Assembly (NCBI GenBank): GCA_963556255.1
Contig: OY744612.1
Span: 22,610,232-22,674,231 of the forward strand
Direction of reading: 5' to 3'
DNA: 64,000 bases
Origin: Allolobophora icterica
Taxonomy: Eukaryota; Annelida; Clitellata; Crassiclitellata; Lumbricidae
Shown piece after piece: positions 36,601 through 42,609 of this stretch. The notes below the pieces were generated by a model. That model saw only the letters and a program-made list of their open reading frames with translations, made no database searches and was not told where the DNA came from. A program made the position numbers and the translations under genes. Within the stretch, counting starts at the first letter, position 1. Each line of letters opens with the position of its first letter.

Positions 36601-39365
36601 ATTTTAAGTGACTAAATCGCTAAGTTTTTTATTATTGTTTGGATTTGGTTGTAGTTTTAGTGTCCTTTGGGGTATTGGTTATTTTAATGTGGAAACCATT
36701 TGGTAAACTTATTGTGATATTTTCCAGTTTATTCTTTTCCATGTTGTCACATTATGCATAAATCTAGTGTCTGTGTCATTATCATTTAGGTTAATTGTGT
36801 TTTTGAGGTGCATTGCATTACTGTGACATCTGAATGTCATTAGACAGTTCTTGGCTATTTAAAAAACGCTGCTTTGTCTCCAGCAGAGTTGGACTGTCAT
36901 TCAGTGAAGATTCTGATTGCCAGTTGATCGAGTCCCACACAAGACACAACTTGTAAAGTTTGAAGGAAAGAGAAACAAAGGAAGCTGGATAGACAATAGA
37001 AACGAAAACATAATAAGACTTGGACAAAACAATAGAGGTGTCCTGGATTTGATATGTACCTGTTTTCCTCCTTGTTTCCTTTCTTCCACGGGCTTACTGT
37101 TCTTTGGTGTCTGCTGTGTTCCTCCATTTGTTTGATCAGAGGGACATTATCCGTCCTCATCATTATCCGTCCTCATCATTATCCGTCCTCATCATTATCC
37201 GTCCTCATCATCACTGTCCATCCACTACACATTTCATCATTTCCCTCCACAAATACCTGCTGAGCACCACCAGAACCAACTCAAGAACAATGGAAAGTGC
37301 AAAATACCCATAACTTCCCGAACTTTGGGTTCTGGTTCAGACAATACTTTGTCTCATCTGTACCCAACCTTATCTTGCACTGTATTTACCTTATCATTGT
37401 TCATCTTCTCCCACCTTACCTTTCTTTACCTAACCATCTTACTTACATTATCGAGGTTTACCCTACCTTATCTTACCTTGCCATTACTATAAGTGCTGAC
37501 TGCATTTTGATTAAGTTTCATTGTAGCTGTTATAGTGGAGTGATGATTCATTTATAGGAATCACTCATCGAGGATGATGTTAGACCCATCATGGACGTTA
37601 GGCAATGGAGTCGTTAGTCTCAGCAGCCCAGCCTGGCTCCAACTCTACGTCTCTGCCTGTAAACTGCTTGACCTGGCACTCTGTCTGCCAGCAGACCTCC
37701 TGCCTCAGTTTCAACTGTAAGTACTCCATCAGTCACTCCTAAAGAGTAACTAGGTCATTCCAAAACCATAACTAAAGGAACTAGAACATTCCAAAAGAAT
37801 TTGTCGTAAGTGTAAATAGAATGTTCTAATAGGGTAACTATTAAAATAATTAGAACATTCCAAAAGAGTTACTAGAATTTTTCTAAAGCGTAACTAGAAT
37901 GTTCCAAAAGAGCATCTAGAACATTCTAAAGAGCAGTTAGGATGCTCTATGGGCATCATTGTTTATTTCACAATTCACACCAGCAAATAAACATTTATGG
38001 TACTTGCATTTGTGCTATGGAGGATTAGATGCAAACTGACATGTGCTTGTAGTAAAATCTAGTTTTCACTTCTGAAAAGCCATTCTATACCATGTACTGC
38101 TTATGTTCTTGTCAGATGCTAATAAAGGCTACTTACTACTTGTTTACTTAGGTACAGATGGGCATTTGTTGCTGATCCAAGTGGTCTGCAGCAAGACAAC
38201 GAGAAGCGGAAAATACGTGACCAGCCACCGAGTTTTGTTCCTCATGTCATCCGAATCGCAAGACTTATGAAAACGAAGGTGATTTGCTAAAGGCGTTCTC
38301 TTCATCAGTTGAATCAGCCTGTAGGGAAGATAAAGTAATGTAATGTCATTTAATGGAACTTCAGCACTGTTAGCAAAAGACTGCTCATTGCGCTCTGTGA
38401 ATCGGCTTGATCCTTTTGTTCCCAGGGCTAAAACTGCCCAACACCGGGCATTTGCTGTAGTGGGTCCCACAATCTGGAATGACCTTACCCCCCTCCATAG
38501 GCGTAATTTGTGGGGTACGAGGGATACCCGAACCCCCACTTTTTGGACTGGGGCACCGTACCCACTTTTTGAACAATGCCAATCAATATTTTATTATTTT
38601 GCCTTCCCAGAGACCGCAGTCTCCGCCTTGCTTCAAGTATGTAAGAAATAGGTACCCCCACTTTTTAGACCAAAGTTACGCCCCTACCTCCCTCTGGTCA
38701 GGGCTAAACTAATGACTGGCTTTTCCTCATCGGTCTCCCGTTCCATTAAGGCATTTCTGTTTCCCCGGGGCTTCTGTGCTGAGAGCGCCTCTGAATAGTT
38801 ATTCTGCAAGAGGCGCTTCATAAATTTCTGGATACAATACAATACAAAAAGATGAGGAGGTTCTGCTGTGTGGTATTCTTAGTTTCTCTAACTTTCATAA
38901 ATTGGATTTATGCTCAGTGTAGTGCTCAGTAACCGATAAAGGTGCATAGTAATCGATCTTACACAATGTCAAGAGAAATTCTTACAGTTGGATTATTGTT
39001 CATTTTACGTTATGTTTTAGTTTGGGGATGTTCCGCTGTTACCCCATGCGGTACAGCGCCCCCTGCTGACGACTCCTCGCAGCTGTTCCATTCAAGATCT
39101 GTGCAGTTTCTTTGTGACGATCTACTCGATGCTGCAGGATGGAACAATCGCTGCGTCTACGAATCCAGACGCTGCGTCACCATCTGTTGTAACGTCGCCT
39201 CAGATGCAAAGATCTGCTTCAGTACCAAACATCCACAGTGGCACACAGTCTGCTTCAGCATCGTTCAGCCTCAGCAGTAACTCATCTGCTGCGCCAACAT
39301 CCGCAGTCCAGCTGATTGAGCAGATCATCATTCGCGACTTCCTGGAACCGATACCAAATCACTGA
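10321..39365 (+). CDS. DOP1: DOP1 (Dopey) family protein, whole gene, 26 coding exons
   Basis: The joined exons encode about 2,485 residues, close to animal DOP1A/B (roughly 2,300-2,470). Recognised from the N-terminal Dopey domain (SDSKYRxYVxQVDKAL-type start, then [15 protein letters not shown] and LPGLEEGSE), the [14 protein letters not shown] block, the [10 protein letters not shown] block, [35 protein letters not shown] and the closing [11 protein letters not shown] motif. Family knowledge: DOP1 proteins are cytosolic scaffolds that bind MON2 and act in Golgi, trans-Golgi and endosome traffic, with links to kinesin and P4 flippases. Exon phases agree throughout. Two introns look GC-AG, and about ten residues seen in vertebrates between exons 4 and 5 are missing. 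There is no frameshift or internal stop, so the gene looks functional. The 5' UTR and poly(A) site were not determined. Confidence 0.95.
10468..11855 (+). other. DOP1 intron 1
   Basis: Contains a GTAATACTGCAG/GGTAAT-rich stretch at 10900-11040 and a doubled ATTGCATTGAAGATGTTTTT at 11660-11705. No other exon recognised. Confidence 0.6.
11856..12208 (+). CDS. DOP1: DOP1 coding exon 2
   Basis: Residues 50-166 and two bases of 167. It follows TTTCTTTCAG and ends before a GTACGA donor, phase 2. Holds the most conserved part of the Dopey N-terminal domain, including [19 protein letters not shown] and [11 protein letters not shown]. Confidence 0.95.
12255..12475 (+). repeat. degenerate TTGACTGACTGA minisatellite in DOP1 intron 2
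   Basis: Units such as TGATTGACAAGTGAGTTAAT repeat with variation. Confidence 0.6.
12558..12747 (+). CDS. DOP1: DOP1 coding exon 3
   Basis: Residues 167-230, with acceptor TTTTCAG. Contains [15 protein letters not shown], matching the family's HLNRKLSMEDQL block. The donor is the weak GTTGGT. I chose it over GTCACT four bases later because only it keeps exon 4 in frame. Confidence 0.9.
12950..13140 (+). mobile_element. LINE 3' UTR with (TTGA)n tail in DOP1 intron 3
   Basis: CCGTTTGTCTCCCTTAGCAA to AATAAAAGCATTTATTGATTGATTGA looks like the 3' end of a CR1/Jockey-type LINE. No protein part remains. Low certainty about the family. Confidence 0.45.
13934..14779 (+). CDS. DOP1: DOP1 coding exon 4
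   Basis: Residues 231-512, acceptor GTCTCAG, donor GTAAGT, phase 0 at both ends. Contains [53 protein letters not shown] and LVDFLLD, all Dopey N-domain blocks. A low-complexity Ala/Ser/Gly insert sits near residues 305-325. The ORF upstream to 13781 is intron. Confidence 0.95.
14780..16214 (+). other. DOP1 intron 4 with GC-rich island
   Basis: A GC-rich block at 15560-15950, unlike the AT-rich intron around it, contains a doubled GGCCTGGGAGTCCC and GGGGTGGTTTGCCATTGCC. It is probably an inserted repeat of unknown class. TACATACA-type repeats flank it. Confidence 0.4.
16215..17070 (+). CDS. DOP1: DOP1 coding exon 5
   Basis: Residues 513-797 and one base of 798. Acceptor ACATACAG, donor GTAATT, phase 1. 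Starts [12 protein letters not shown], matching the vertebrate ETYIEIQTEHLP. Also has [13 protein letters not shown]. The middle is acidic, low in conservation and probably disordered. The last part ([22 protein letters not shown]) is conserved. Confidence 0.93.
17579..17942. mobile_element. hAT-type MITE in DOP1 intron 5
   Basis: The 364-bp element has ends CAGTGGTGCACAAC and its complement, with an exact 8-bp duplication CTTTAGTG (17571-17578 and 17943-17950). The subterminal GGGCCCGCGGGCCAAATCTG is typical of CAGTGG-type hAT elements. No coding frame. Confidence 0.92.
18288..18585. mobile_element. second hAT-type MITE in DOP1 intron 5
   Basis: The 298-bp element has ends CAGTGGCGTGCAGAGG and its complement, and an exact 8-bp duplication GTCTTTGC (18280-18287 and 18586-18593). 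It is G-rich and non-coding, and differs from the neighbour at 17579. Confidence 0.92.
18790..19134 (+). repeat. ~55-bp minisatellite carrying copies of the exon 6 acceptor
   Basis: About six to seven units of TTTCAGATTTTACTTTTCCC, AGTTGCATTCTGCTACAAAT and CTTTCCRTGTTTAG. The last unit provides the acceptor and first bases of exon 6. Confidence 0.85.
19119..19411 (+). CDS. DOP1: DOP1 coding exon 6
   Basis: Residues 798-895. [16 protein letters not shown] and [12 protein letters not shown] match the family. The acceptor AGTTTCAG at 19118 is the only nearby one that joins exon 5 in frame; TTTTCCCAG at 19134 does not. This acceptor and the first 16 exonic bases belong to the last unit of a tandem repeat. 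Donor GTAGGT, phase 0. Confidence 0.88.
19815..20400 (+). repeat. degenerate ~40-bp minisatellite in DOP1 intron 6
   Basis: Many units built on GGGAGATATCATCTGGGAGT and ATTAGGAAGATGTT, with strong divergence. Confidence 0.75.
20526..20678 (+). CDS. DOP1: DOP1 coding exon 7 (GC donor)
   Basis: Residues 896-946. Holds [16 protein letters not shown] and [16 protein letters not shown]. The exon must end after GATGACAAG, where the intron starts GCAAGA. This is a GC donor in the usual AG|GCAAG context. Ending here aligns residue for residue with vertebrate DOP1; no GT donor does. Confidence 0.88.
20960..21180 (-). mobile_element. tRNA-derived SINE, copy 4, DOP1 intron 7
   Basis: On the + strand it shows the reverse complement of the family: GGTGGCCAGTCCTCTCCCTC, ATCTTCCCACCGACAGTGTA and TGTACTCATTATAACTGAG. 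Confidence 0.8.
21410..21513 (+). CDS. DOP1: DOP1 coding exon 8
   Basis: Residues 947-980 and two bases of 981. Acceptor TTCTGCAG, donor GTAGTA. Encodes [14 protein letters not shown] and VRTFDR, equal to the family's AHAKFAVLWHLTRD and FVRTFDR. Confidence 0.92.
21705..21925 (+). repeat. AGGTAAG-rich repeat in DOP1 intron 8
   Basis: Dispersed GAGGTAAGATAAGGTA-type units. AGGTAAG, the consensus 5' splice site, occurs many times within 220 bases before exon 9. Confidence 0.8.
21987..22139 (+). CDS. DOP1: DOP1 coding exon 9
   Basis: Residues 981-1031 and two bases of 1032. Acceptor GGTAG, donor GTTAGA. Encodes [11 protein letters not shown] and [16 protein letters not shown], the conserved LEPLLLLLLHP block. 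The upstream intron is full of AGGTAAG motifs. Confidence 0.93.
22340..22570 (+). repeat. (ATT)n-rich tract in DOP1 intron 9
   Basis: ATT/TTATT repeats, no coding content. Confidence 0.7.
22574..23004 (+). mobile_element. dispersed repeat of unknown class in DOP1 intron 9
   Basis: Starts TAGCTGGTTTACCCGGCGTT and ends ACAGACAGACAGATTCTTCT, TTATTTATATAGA. The segment GGACACCATGGTAGCGGT and AAAACGGG occurs twice (about 22620 and 22830). Repeats with this type of start and end are common in animal genomes, but I cannot name the superfamily. The Met-initiated frame here is not coding. Confidence 0.6.
23022..24342 (+). CDS. DOP1: DOP1 coding exon 10 (largest exon)
   Basis: Residues 1032-1472, acceptor CATTTAG, donor GTAAGC, phase 0. 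Starts [11 protein letters not shown], the family's VSVQRVQ point. The central 250 residues are acidic, Ser-rich and probably disordered. The end is conserved: [30 protein letters not shown] (in two stretches), [21 protein letters not shown] and ELLLKCK. A dispersed repeat ends 17-20 bases before the acceptor. Confidence 0.95.
24737..25260 (+). CDS. DOP1: DOP1 coding exon 11 (GC donor)
   Basis: Residues 1473-1646 and two bases of 1647, acceptor GATGCAG. Encodes [32 protein letters not shown] and [12 protein letters not shown] segments. The donor is GCAAGC after AAAAG. A GT at 25277 would give the wrong phase for exon 12, so a GC-AG intron is the best reading. Confidence 0.88.
25386..25483 (+). 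repeat. ~95-bp repeat, copy 1, DOP1 intron 11
   Basis: GGTTGCCTTTGAATTTTCCA to AAATACTACAATACAC is shared with 26691-26783 in intron 13. Confidence 0.75.
25691..25961 (+). CDS. DOP1: DOP1 coding exon 12
   Basis: Residues 1647-1737, acceptor TTTACAG, donor GTGAGT. Encodes [20 protein letters not shown] and CLLDTNQQD, then an Ala/Ser/Gly-rich linker that vertebrates lack in this form. Confidence 0.93.
25985..26235 (+). repeat. GTATTGTATTGTGTAAT minisatellite, DOP1 intron 12
   Basis: Repeated GTAGTATTGTATTGTGTAATG units after exon 12. Confidence 0.8.
26460..26645 (+). CDS. DOP1: DOP1 coding exon 13
   Basis: Residues 1738-1799, acceptor CTTTTAG, donor GTTTCT, phase 0. [20 protein letters not shown] matches the family's SGILSILHMIMSSVTLLW. 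Confidence 0.9.
26691..26783 (+). repeat. ~95-bp repeat, copy 2, DOP1 intron 13
   Basis: Same sequence as 25386-25483, with about ten differences. It starts 46 bases after the exon 13 donor. Confidence 0.75.
27353..27478 (+). CDS. DOP1: DOP1 coding exon 14
   Basis: Residues 1800-1841, acceptor GTGCAG, donor GTCAGT. Encodes [20 protein letters not shown] and AVVWNERRQ, nearly the vertebrate wording. Followed by a (GAT)n-rich intron of 303 bases. Confidence 0.93.
27582..27770 (+). repeat. (GAT)n/(GAC)n array in DOP1 intron 14
   Basis: An interrupted GAT/GAC/GGC array occupies most of this 303-base intron and reaches to within about 20 bases of the exon 15 acceptor. Confidence 0.9.
27782..27922 (+). 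CDS. DOP1: DOP1 coding exon 15
   Basis: Residues 1842-1888. Encodes [20 protein letters not shown] and [13 protein letters not shown], matching VIPAASEEQLLLVELV and ETVIQTVKEVL. The acceptor CTGTAG has no pyrimidine tract because a (GAT)n array lies before it. The GTCAGT donor is repeated within 20 bases. Confidence 0.9.
28010..28172 (+). mobile_element. LINE 3' end with (TTA)n tail, DOP1 intron 15
   Basis: Encodes [19 protein letters not shown], the CR1/L2 C-terminal signature, then a short 3' UTR and TTATTATT tail. Confidence 0.75.
28435..28595 (+). CDS. DOP1: DOP1 coding exon 16
   Basis: Residues 1889-1941 and two bases of 1942, acceptor CATTGCAG, donor [21 protein letters not shown] and PPGQFILL match the family's LEVCMLQFFYAYIQR and PAPGQFLIL. 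Confidence 0.95.
28672..28760 (-). mobile_element. LINE reverse transcriptase fragment, DOP1 intron 16
   Basis: The - strand reads [20 protein letters not shown], like the larger copy at 2030-3030. Confidence 0.6.
28927..28993 (+). CDS. DOP1: DOP1 coding exon 17
   Basis: A 67-base exon for residues 1942-1964. Acceptor TTTGTAG, donor [14 protein letters not shown] and RKDQKDLQ equal the family's VLNEFI and KKDQRDLQ. Confidence 0.92.
29440..29712 (+). mobile_element. LINE 3' end with (GATTA)n tail, DOP1 intron 17
   Basis: Encodes [16 protein letters not shown] before a stop, then a 3' UTR ending in TGTAGAAATAGCAG and GATTAGATTAGATTAGA. Confidence 0.75.
29849..30002 (+). CDS. DOP1: DOP1 coding exon 18
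   Basis: Residues 1965-2015 and one base. Acceptor TTCGTCAG, donor GTAAGA, phase 1. [20 protein letters not shown] matches the vertebrate AGSSLEQTTWLRRNLEVKP. The end is acidic. Confidence 0.94.
30600..30765 (-). mobile_element. tRNA-derived SINE of another family, DOP1 intron 18
   Basis: The - strand has an A-box-like TGTTGGTTAGAGCGCTCAG and B-box GGGTTTGATCC. The body differs from the main SINE family. A possible relative lies near 30195-30250. Confidence 0.55.
30882..31107 (+). CDS. DOP1: DOP1 coding exon 19
   Basis: Residues 2016-2090 and two bases. Acceptor TCCAACAG, donor GTGTGT, phase 2. [20 protein letters not shown] and [20 protein letters not shown] match the family closely. Confidence 0.94.
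31425..31548 (+). repeat. three-copy ~42-bp repeat before DOP1 exon 20
   Basis: TGTAATCTTAAGAAATATCT and AAAAAATTAGATTTTTGAC repeat three times, ending 40 bases before the acceptor. Confidence 0.85.
31590..31804 (+). CDS. DOP1: DOP1 coding exon 20
   Basis: Residues 2091-2161 and one base of 2162. Acceptor TTGGCAG, donor GTATGA, phase 1. [37 protein letters not shown] and DNLMTHD are near-identical to vertebrate DOP1. Three copies of a ~42-bp repeat lie just upstream. Confidence 0.95.
31805..32592 (+). other. DOP1 intron 20
   Basis: Begins with ATACGATA/ATACAAT simple sequence (31805-32010). The rest is unique-looking. No exon recognised. Confidence 0.5.
32593..32736 (+). CDS. DOP1: DOP1 coding exon 21
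   Basis: Residues 2162-2210. Acceptor TTTTTCAG, donor GTAAGC, phase 1. [20 protein letters not shown] and [12 protein letters not shown] match the family. Confidence 0.95.
33030..33262 (-). mobile_element. tRNA-derived SINE, copy 5, DOP1 intron 21
   Basis: Reverse complement of the family: TTGGCCAGTCCTTTGCC, TCATCTTCCCATCGACAGTG, ATTTGAACC (B-box) and CTAACCACTACATTAT (A-box end). Confidence 0.85.
33453..33589 (+). CDS. DOP1: DOP1 coding exon 22
   Basis: Residues 2211-2256. Acceptor ATTTCAG, donor GTATGT, phase 0. [20 protein letters not shown] and LWPTIITEL are strongly conserved. Confidence 0.95.
33720..33930 (+). mobile_element. LINE 3' end, DOP1 intron 22
   Basis: Shares TCTAAACTCCATCCACTGTA, the CTTGACTTGGATCCAATTCT segment and TGACTGAGTACCTGTGA with the copies at 36139 and 61836. 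5'-truncated and diverged. Confidence 0.65.
34242..34300 (+). CDS. DOP1: DOP1 coding exon 23
   Basis: A 59-base exon, residues 2257-2275 plus two bases. Acceptor TTGAACAG, donor [23 protein letters not shown] corresponds to VQVFLLMEQELTADED. A 3.3-kb intron follows. Confidence 0.9.
34623..34740 (+). repeat. CCCAAGGTCAAACGATCAT tandem array, DOP1 intron 23
   Basis: Five to six units of 19-20 bases, each with AAGGTCA. A related sequence without the array lies at 40635-40735, and the shared flank GGCTGAGGCGCAAACAC-type recurs near 57615. Confidence 0.85.
35320..35545 (+). repeat. ACATACAT-type simple repeat, DOP1 intron 23
   Basis: Imperfect TACATACA units. The frame across it is not coding. 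Confidence 0.8.
36139..36390 (+). mobile_element. LINE 3' end, DOP1 intron 23
   Basis: Encodes [13 protein letters not shown] and ends KHHPP-stop, then a 3' UTR with TGACTGAGCGCCTGTGAG and GCGCTGTAGAAATCTCAAGA. Same family as 61836-62340. Confidence 0.8.
37138..37215 (+). repeat. CATTATCCGTCCTCAT minisatellite, DOP1 intron 23
   Basis: Four to five nearly exact 17-base units. Confidence 0.85.
37558..37716 (+). CDS. DOP1: DOP1 coding exon 24
   Basis: Residues 2276-2328 and two bases. Acceptor TTTATAG, donor [26 protein letters not shown] and LLPQFQL match WLNLYLSACKFLDLALALPS. Confidence 0.92.
37775..37935 (+). repeat. TAGAACATTCCAAAAGAGTAA repeat, DOP1 intron 24
   Basis: About six variant units. 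GAAnnTTC, a two-subunit heat-shock-element-like palindrome, occurs five times. Confidence 0.7.
38152..38278 (+). CDS. DOP1: DOP1 coding exon 25
   Basis: Residues 2329-2371. Acceptor TACTTAG, donor GTGATT, phase 0. [12 protein letters not shown] and [15 protein letters not shown] match MYRWAFIPE and FKPYVVRLAKLLRKR. Confidence 0.93.
38343..38850 (+). mobile_element. LINE 3' end split by a small insertion, DOP1 intron 25
   Basis: Encodes [20 protein letters not shown], then an insert, then the C-terminal remnant and a 3' UTR with AGCGCCTCTGAATAG and AGGCGCTTCATAAATTTCTG, tail ATACAATACAATAC. Confidence 0.75.
38500..38688. mobile_element. small TIR element inserted in a LINE copy
   Basis: Begins TAGGCGTAATTTGTGGGG and ends with the near-complement CCAAAGTTACGCCCCTA. 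Internal CCCCCACTTTTT motifs occur twice. No clean target duplication found. Confidence 0.5.
39021..39365 (+). CDS. DOP1: DOP1 coding exon 26 (stop codon)
   Basis: Residues 2372-2485 and TGA at 39363. Acceptor [28 protein letters not shown] is like the vertebrate LLLTICTVRSMEQLLPFFNV. After a Ser/Ala-rich linker the protein ends [17 protein letters not shown], the family's terminal IEEMVEKDFLE motif. A longer overlapping frame from 38942 is a shadow. Confidence 0.9.
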   Translation, partial: FGDVPLLPHAVQRPLLTTPRSCSIQDLCSFFVTIYSMLQDGTIAASTNPDAASPSVVTSPQMQRSASVPNIHSGTQSASASFSLSSNSSAAPTSAVQLIEQIIIRDFLEPIPNH

Positions 39366-41500
39366 GACTCTCGCTTAGTAACTCGTTCTTCGTTGTAATA
39401 ATCTCTTAATCTCTTCAGTCATCCAATAGTTTATGTATCCCTTTCTCTGGTTCTGCCTGTCATCTAATCTCTACAGTCCTGTCATCTAATTTCTACAGTC
39501 CTGTCATCTAATCTCTACAGTCTTCCAAATGTTTACTTATCTCCTCCTGGTTCTGCCTATTGAATAATTTTTCCAGCCATCTTTTCTGTTTCTTTAATCT
39601 CTTCGATCATCCAGTAGTTTAGTTCTTTATCTCTTAAGCTATCCAGTCATCCAGTATATCAAATAGTCTTCAGTCATCTTTTCTATTTCTTTAATTGTTT
39701 CAGTCACCCAAGTGACTGAAGAGATATTTCTTGTACTTTAATCTCTTAAGTACTCTAATGGTTTATCTATCCATGCTTCTGTGCATCAGCTGATCTAAAT
39801 CACCTGCTTATTCATCTATTCATTCCAGGCATCCATCCATGAAAGCGTCTGAGTTGTATATCCAGTCATGATCCATTGATCAGCTCACTGCTGTCCATTT
39901 ACCTGTTTCTGCTGATTCAGAGGTTGTGTCTGTTCATCTAAGCATTCTTTTATTCATCCATTCCTCTGTACATCGGTGGATTTCATTGTTTGACACTATA
40001 ACGACGAGCTGCACTGGTTTCCCAGTCGCTTTTAGTACACTATTCGTCAATGTGTTGGTAAACGTTATCACTGCATTAATTTATTTTTGGGTCTGTGGTA
40101 CTTTCACAATTCACAGCGTCGTTCGTCCATTTATACTTTCTTTGGTTACTTCTTTGATTCTTCTGTTGATTCATCTCTTCCTCTCTTTGTCTATCCATCC
40201 ATTGATAGTTTCATTTGTTGACCTATTCATTATTAAGTGGGCATCTGCTTCTAAGGACTTACGTTTCTCAATTACGCATTTACTCTTCTTTATCGAGCAG
40301 TGGGAGCTGTTCCCTGAATCATTTGAATTTGTCCATTCTCTTGCTTTCCTGTTTACCAAACTGCAATTCGCTTCACGTCAAGTATATCAGAGTAAATATT
40401 CCTGAGTGGGTGCCACATAAATGCTGATGTGTTTCAGCTTCAAAACGTCTATGAAATGCTGGCATAATGCGCCTTTGAGATGTCCTTGAACGGTGCTAGA
40501 TAAATGCTCGGATAAATTCAACTGTAAACATAGGGTTTCTAACCCTTGATGCTACAGAGAACTTGAATTCGGACAAGGACCAGGTAAAGGTAAGATGGTT
40601 GTTTACTGCGACTGTATAGAAGCTGCTCAGAAGCACTATCCCAAGGTCAAGGATTCCAAGGTCAAAGAATCCTTTGGCTGAGGCGCAAACACAACCACAG
40701 CGAACCAACGACAAGATGTCTTGTTTAACCTCCTAATGTATTAGCTGTGAACGGTTTGTAAGTGTTCATAAAACGTTCATGTTTCGTTGGCAAAAAAGTT
40801 GCCAAGTCGAGTGCTAGTGGAGTTTTTCTGTGAGTGACGCTGTATAATTATTTGATTCCAGTGAATATCTGTTAGTACGCGGTGGCTTCTGTTTAAATTT
40901 AAACCGATTTTTGCTGCTTCAGTCAACATCGGCTTTTTGTTCACCCAAAAAAAGTTGAGCTTTCAGTTTTAGTGTTCCTGAACTTTTCTTGCTACAATGG
41001 CCCAGCGGAGACTTGTGTAAGATACATTTTTTTCAGCAGAAGCACAAAAAGTTCACTAACGAATCGTCAGTTTCACCTGAAACAACAGGATTCAAACCCA
41101 AGATACGTAGCAATGAATGGCTACCTACATACATACATACATATTATGTGTGTCACCCCTACACAGGCTCTGCTATCCGTATTACTGTACGAATAGTATA
41201 TGTGTGCATGTAGGTTGGTGCTTCTCAGTTGTAATTGCCAGTAAAAGGCTCCATGTTAAGTGTATTGATAAATACATACATCCAAACATACATTATGTAC
41301 ATTTATACGTGCATTTTGCTGATTTAGATCAGTACGAGTGATACTGCGAGTGTGCAGGTTTGAGCTTGTTCACCTTTGACCTTCTAAAATGTAAAGTAAA
41401 ATGTAAAGGGTCTGTGTCAATTCTATTTCCTTTCTGAATAAACGAATATTCATTGTTTCATTGACCCCATGCCAAGTCTTCATGCACATTTTCTTAGATT
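39366..41500 (+). other. DOP1 3' UTR and downstream
   Basis: Starts with TCTAATCTCTACAGTC-type repeats (39400-39720). An AATAAA at 41437-41442 is a candidate poly(A) signal, but the true end is unknown. The hydrophobic frame at 39926-40405 is repeat-derived. Confidence 0.35.
40635..40735 (+). repeat. dispersed repeat related to 34623-34760
   Basis: CCAAGGTCAAGGATTCCAAG and GGCTGAGGCGCAAACACAAC match the array region in DOP1 intron 23. Confidence 0.6.
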
Positions 41501-42609
41501 CTGGTTCTTTATATGTGTATATATTTCTGTAGTATGTAGGCCTATACAGAAATAATATATGTTGGGAGGAAGCATGTTATGTTTTAGTTTATTCAATTAA
41601 GGACTTCATTTGTCAGAGGAACTGGCTTCTTTGTTGTCTGCCAATTTGTATGTGCTAAGGAACTTCAGGACTAATATTTGGAATGAATAGAAAATAGTTT
41701 AACCTCGTTTGAATAAATAATAAGTACCAGTAATAATAATTAGCGGAACTATTTTGTCAGACTGCGGAACTATTTTGTCAGAATGCTTGATGGTTGACAA
41801 CAGTTGCTCTGACACATGTTGCCGCATTCCACATTATCACTGAATATGAATCGAGTATGCTCAAGTATGAATGTAGTGTGCTCCGAGTACAACTTGAGTA
41901 CACTCAAAGAACTGATCAAATGTATGTTGAGGAGGTAACACTGAGTGGCAGGTATAGGTTTTAAGTCTCAGTGACCTGGGTTCGAGTCTTGTGTTTGTCA
42001 TGCAAATTCAATGCAAATTGTGTGAAACCTTGGTGGCCATCATTGTAGATAGTAGGGTCTCCTCAAAGTCCAGCACAAGAGAAGTAGGCCTTCCATAAAT
42101 ATACATCAAGTACAAGTTGAGTATATTGGGTAGGGGCCAAGTATGTTGGGTGATATTTGTGATGCATCCTGTAATGTGTTTCAGTGTTGTTAACTCGATG
42201 TTTGGGATCTTGGTAGTTTGCAAAATGTCTTTCAATTCCCTTCTCACTAAGGGTGGCAGCATAATGTTTTCTCCACAGGGTTTGAAATTTCTGAGATTCT
42301 TGTTTTTAGTCGGCGGTACAGATGTTTTCTTGGTTTTATTTAAATCATTGTCAACTTTATGTTTCAGTTAGTGTGATCTTGTGATAGCACGGAAATTATT
42401 GAATGCTTTCCTGTCAGATGTTTAATTTTCATGAGAATTACATATTCAGAATTCGATGCCTTGTTGAATTCCAGTCATAGGAACTTTCTTCACGGTCCAT
42501 CTTAACATATGCCTTGTGAAATCTGTGCGATTTGTACAGGTAAATGGGCACTCCAACCGCGATTTCACTGGTTCACCGAACATCCCACTGAAAATAAATT
42601 TTATTTCTA
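41500..42609. other. intergenic, nothing clear
   Basis: A tRNA-like B-box GGGTTCGAGTC near 41990 hints at another SINE relic. Otherwise unremarkable. Confidence 0.4.

Noticed and set aside
38942..39280. 112-codon frame with an apparent signal sequence
   Set aside because: It overlaps DOP1 exon 26 in another frame. The DOP1 frame has the conserved end.
39926..40405. 159-codon hydrophobic frame downstream of DOP1
   Set aside because: Comes from CATCCATC/TTCATTC-rich sequence and has no recognisable family or splice sites.
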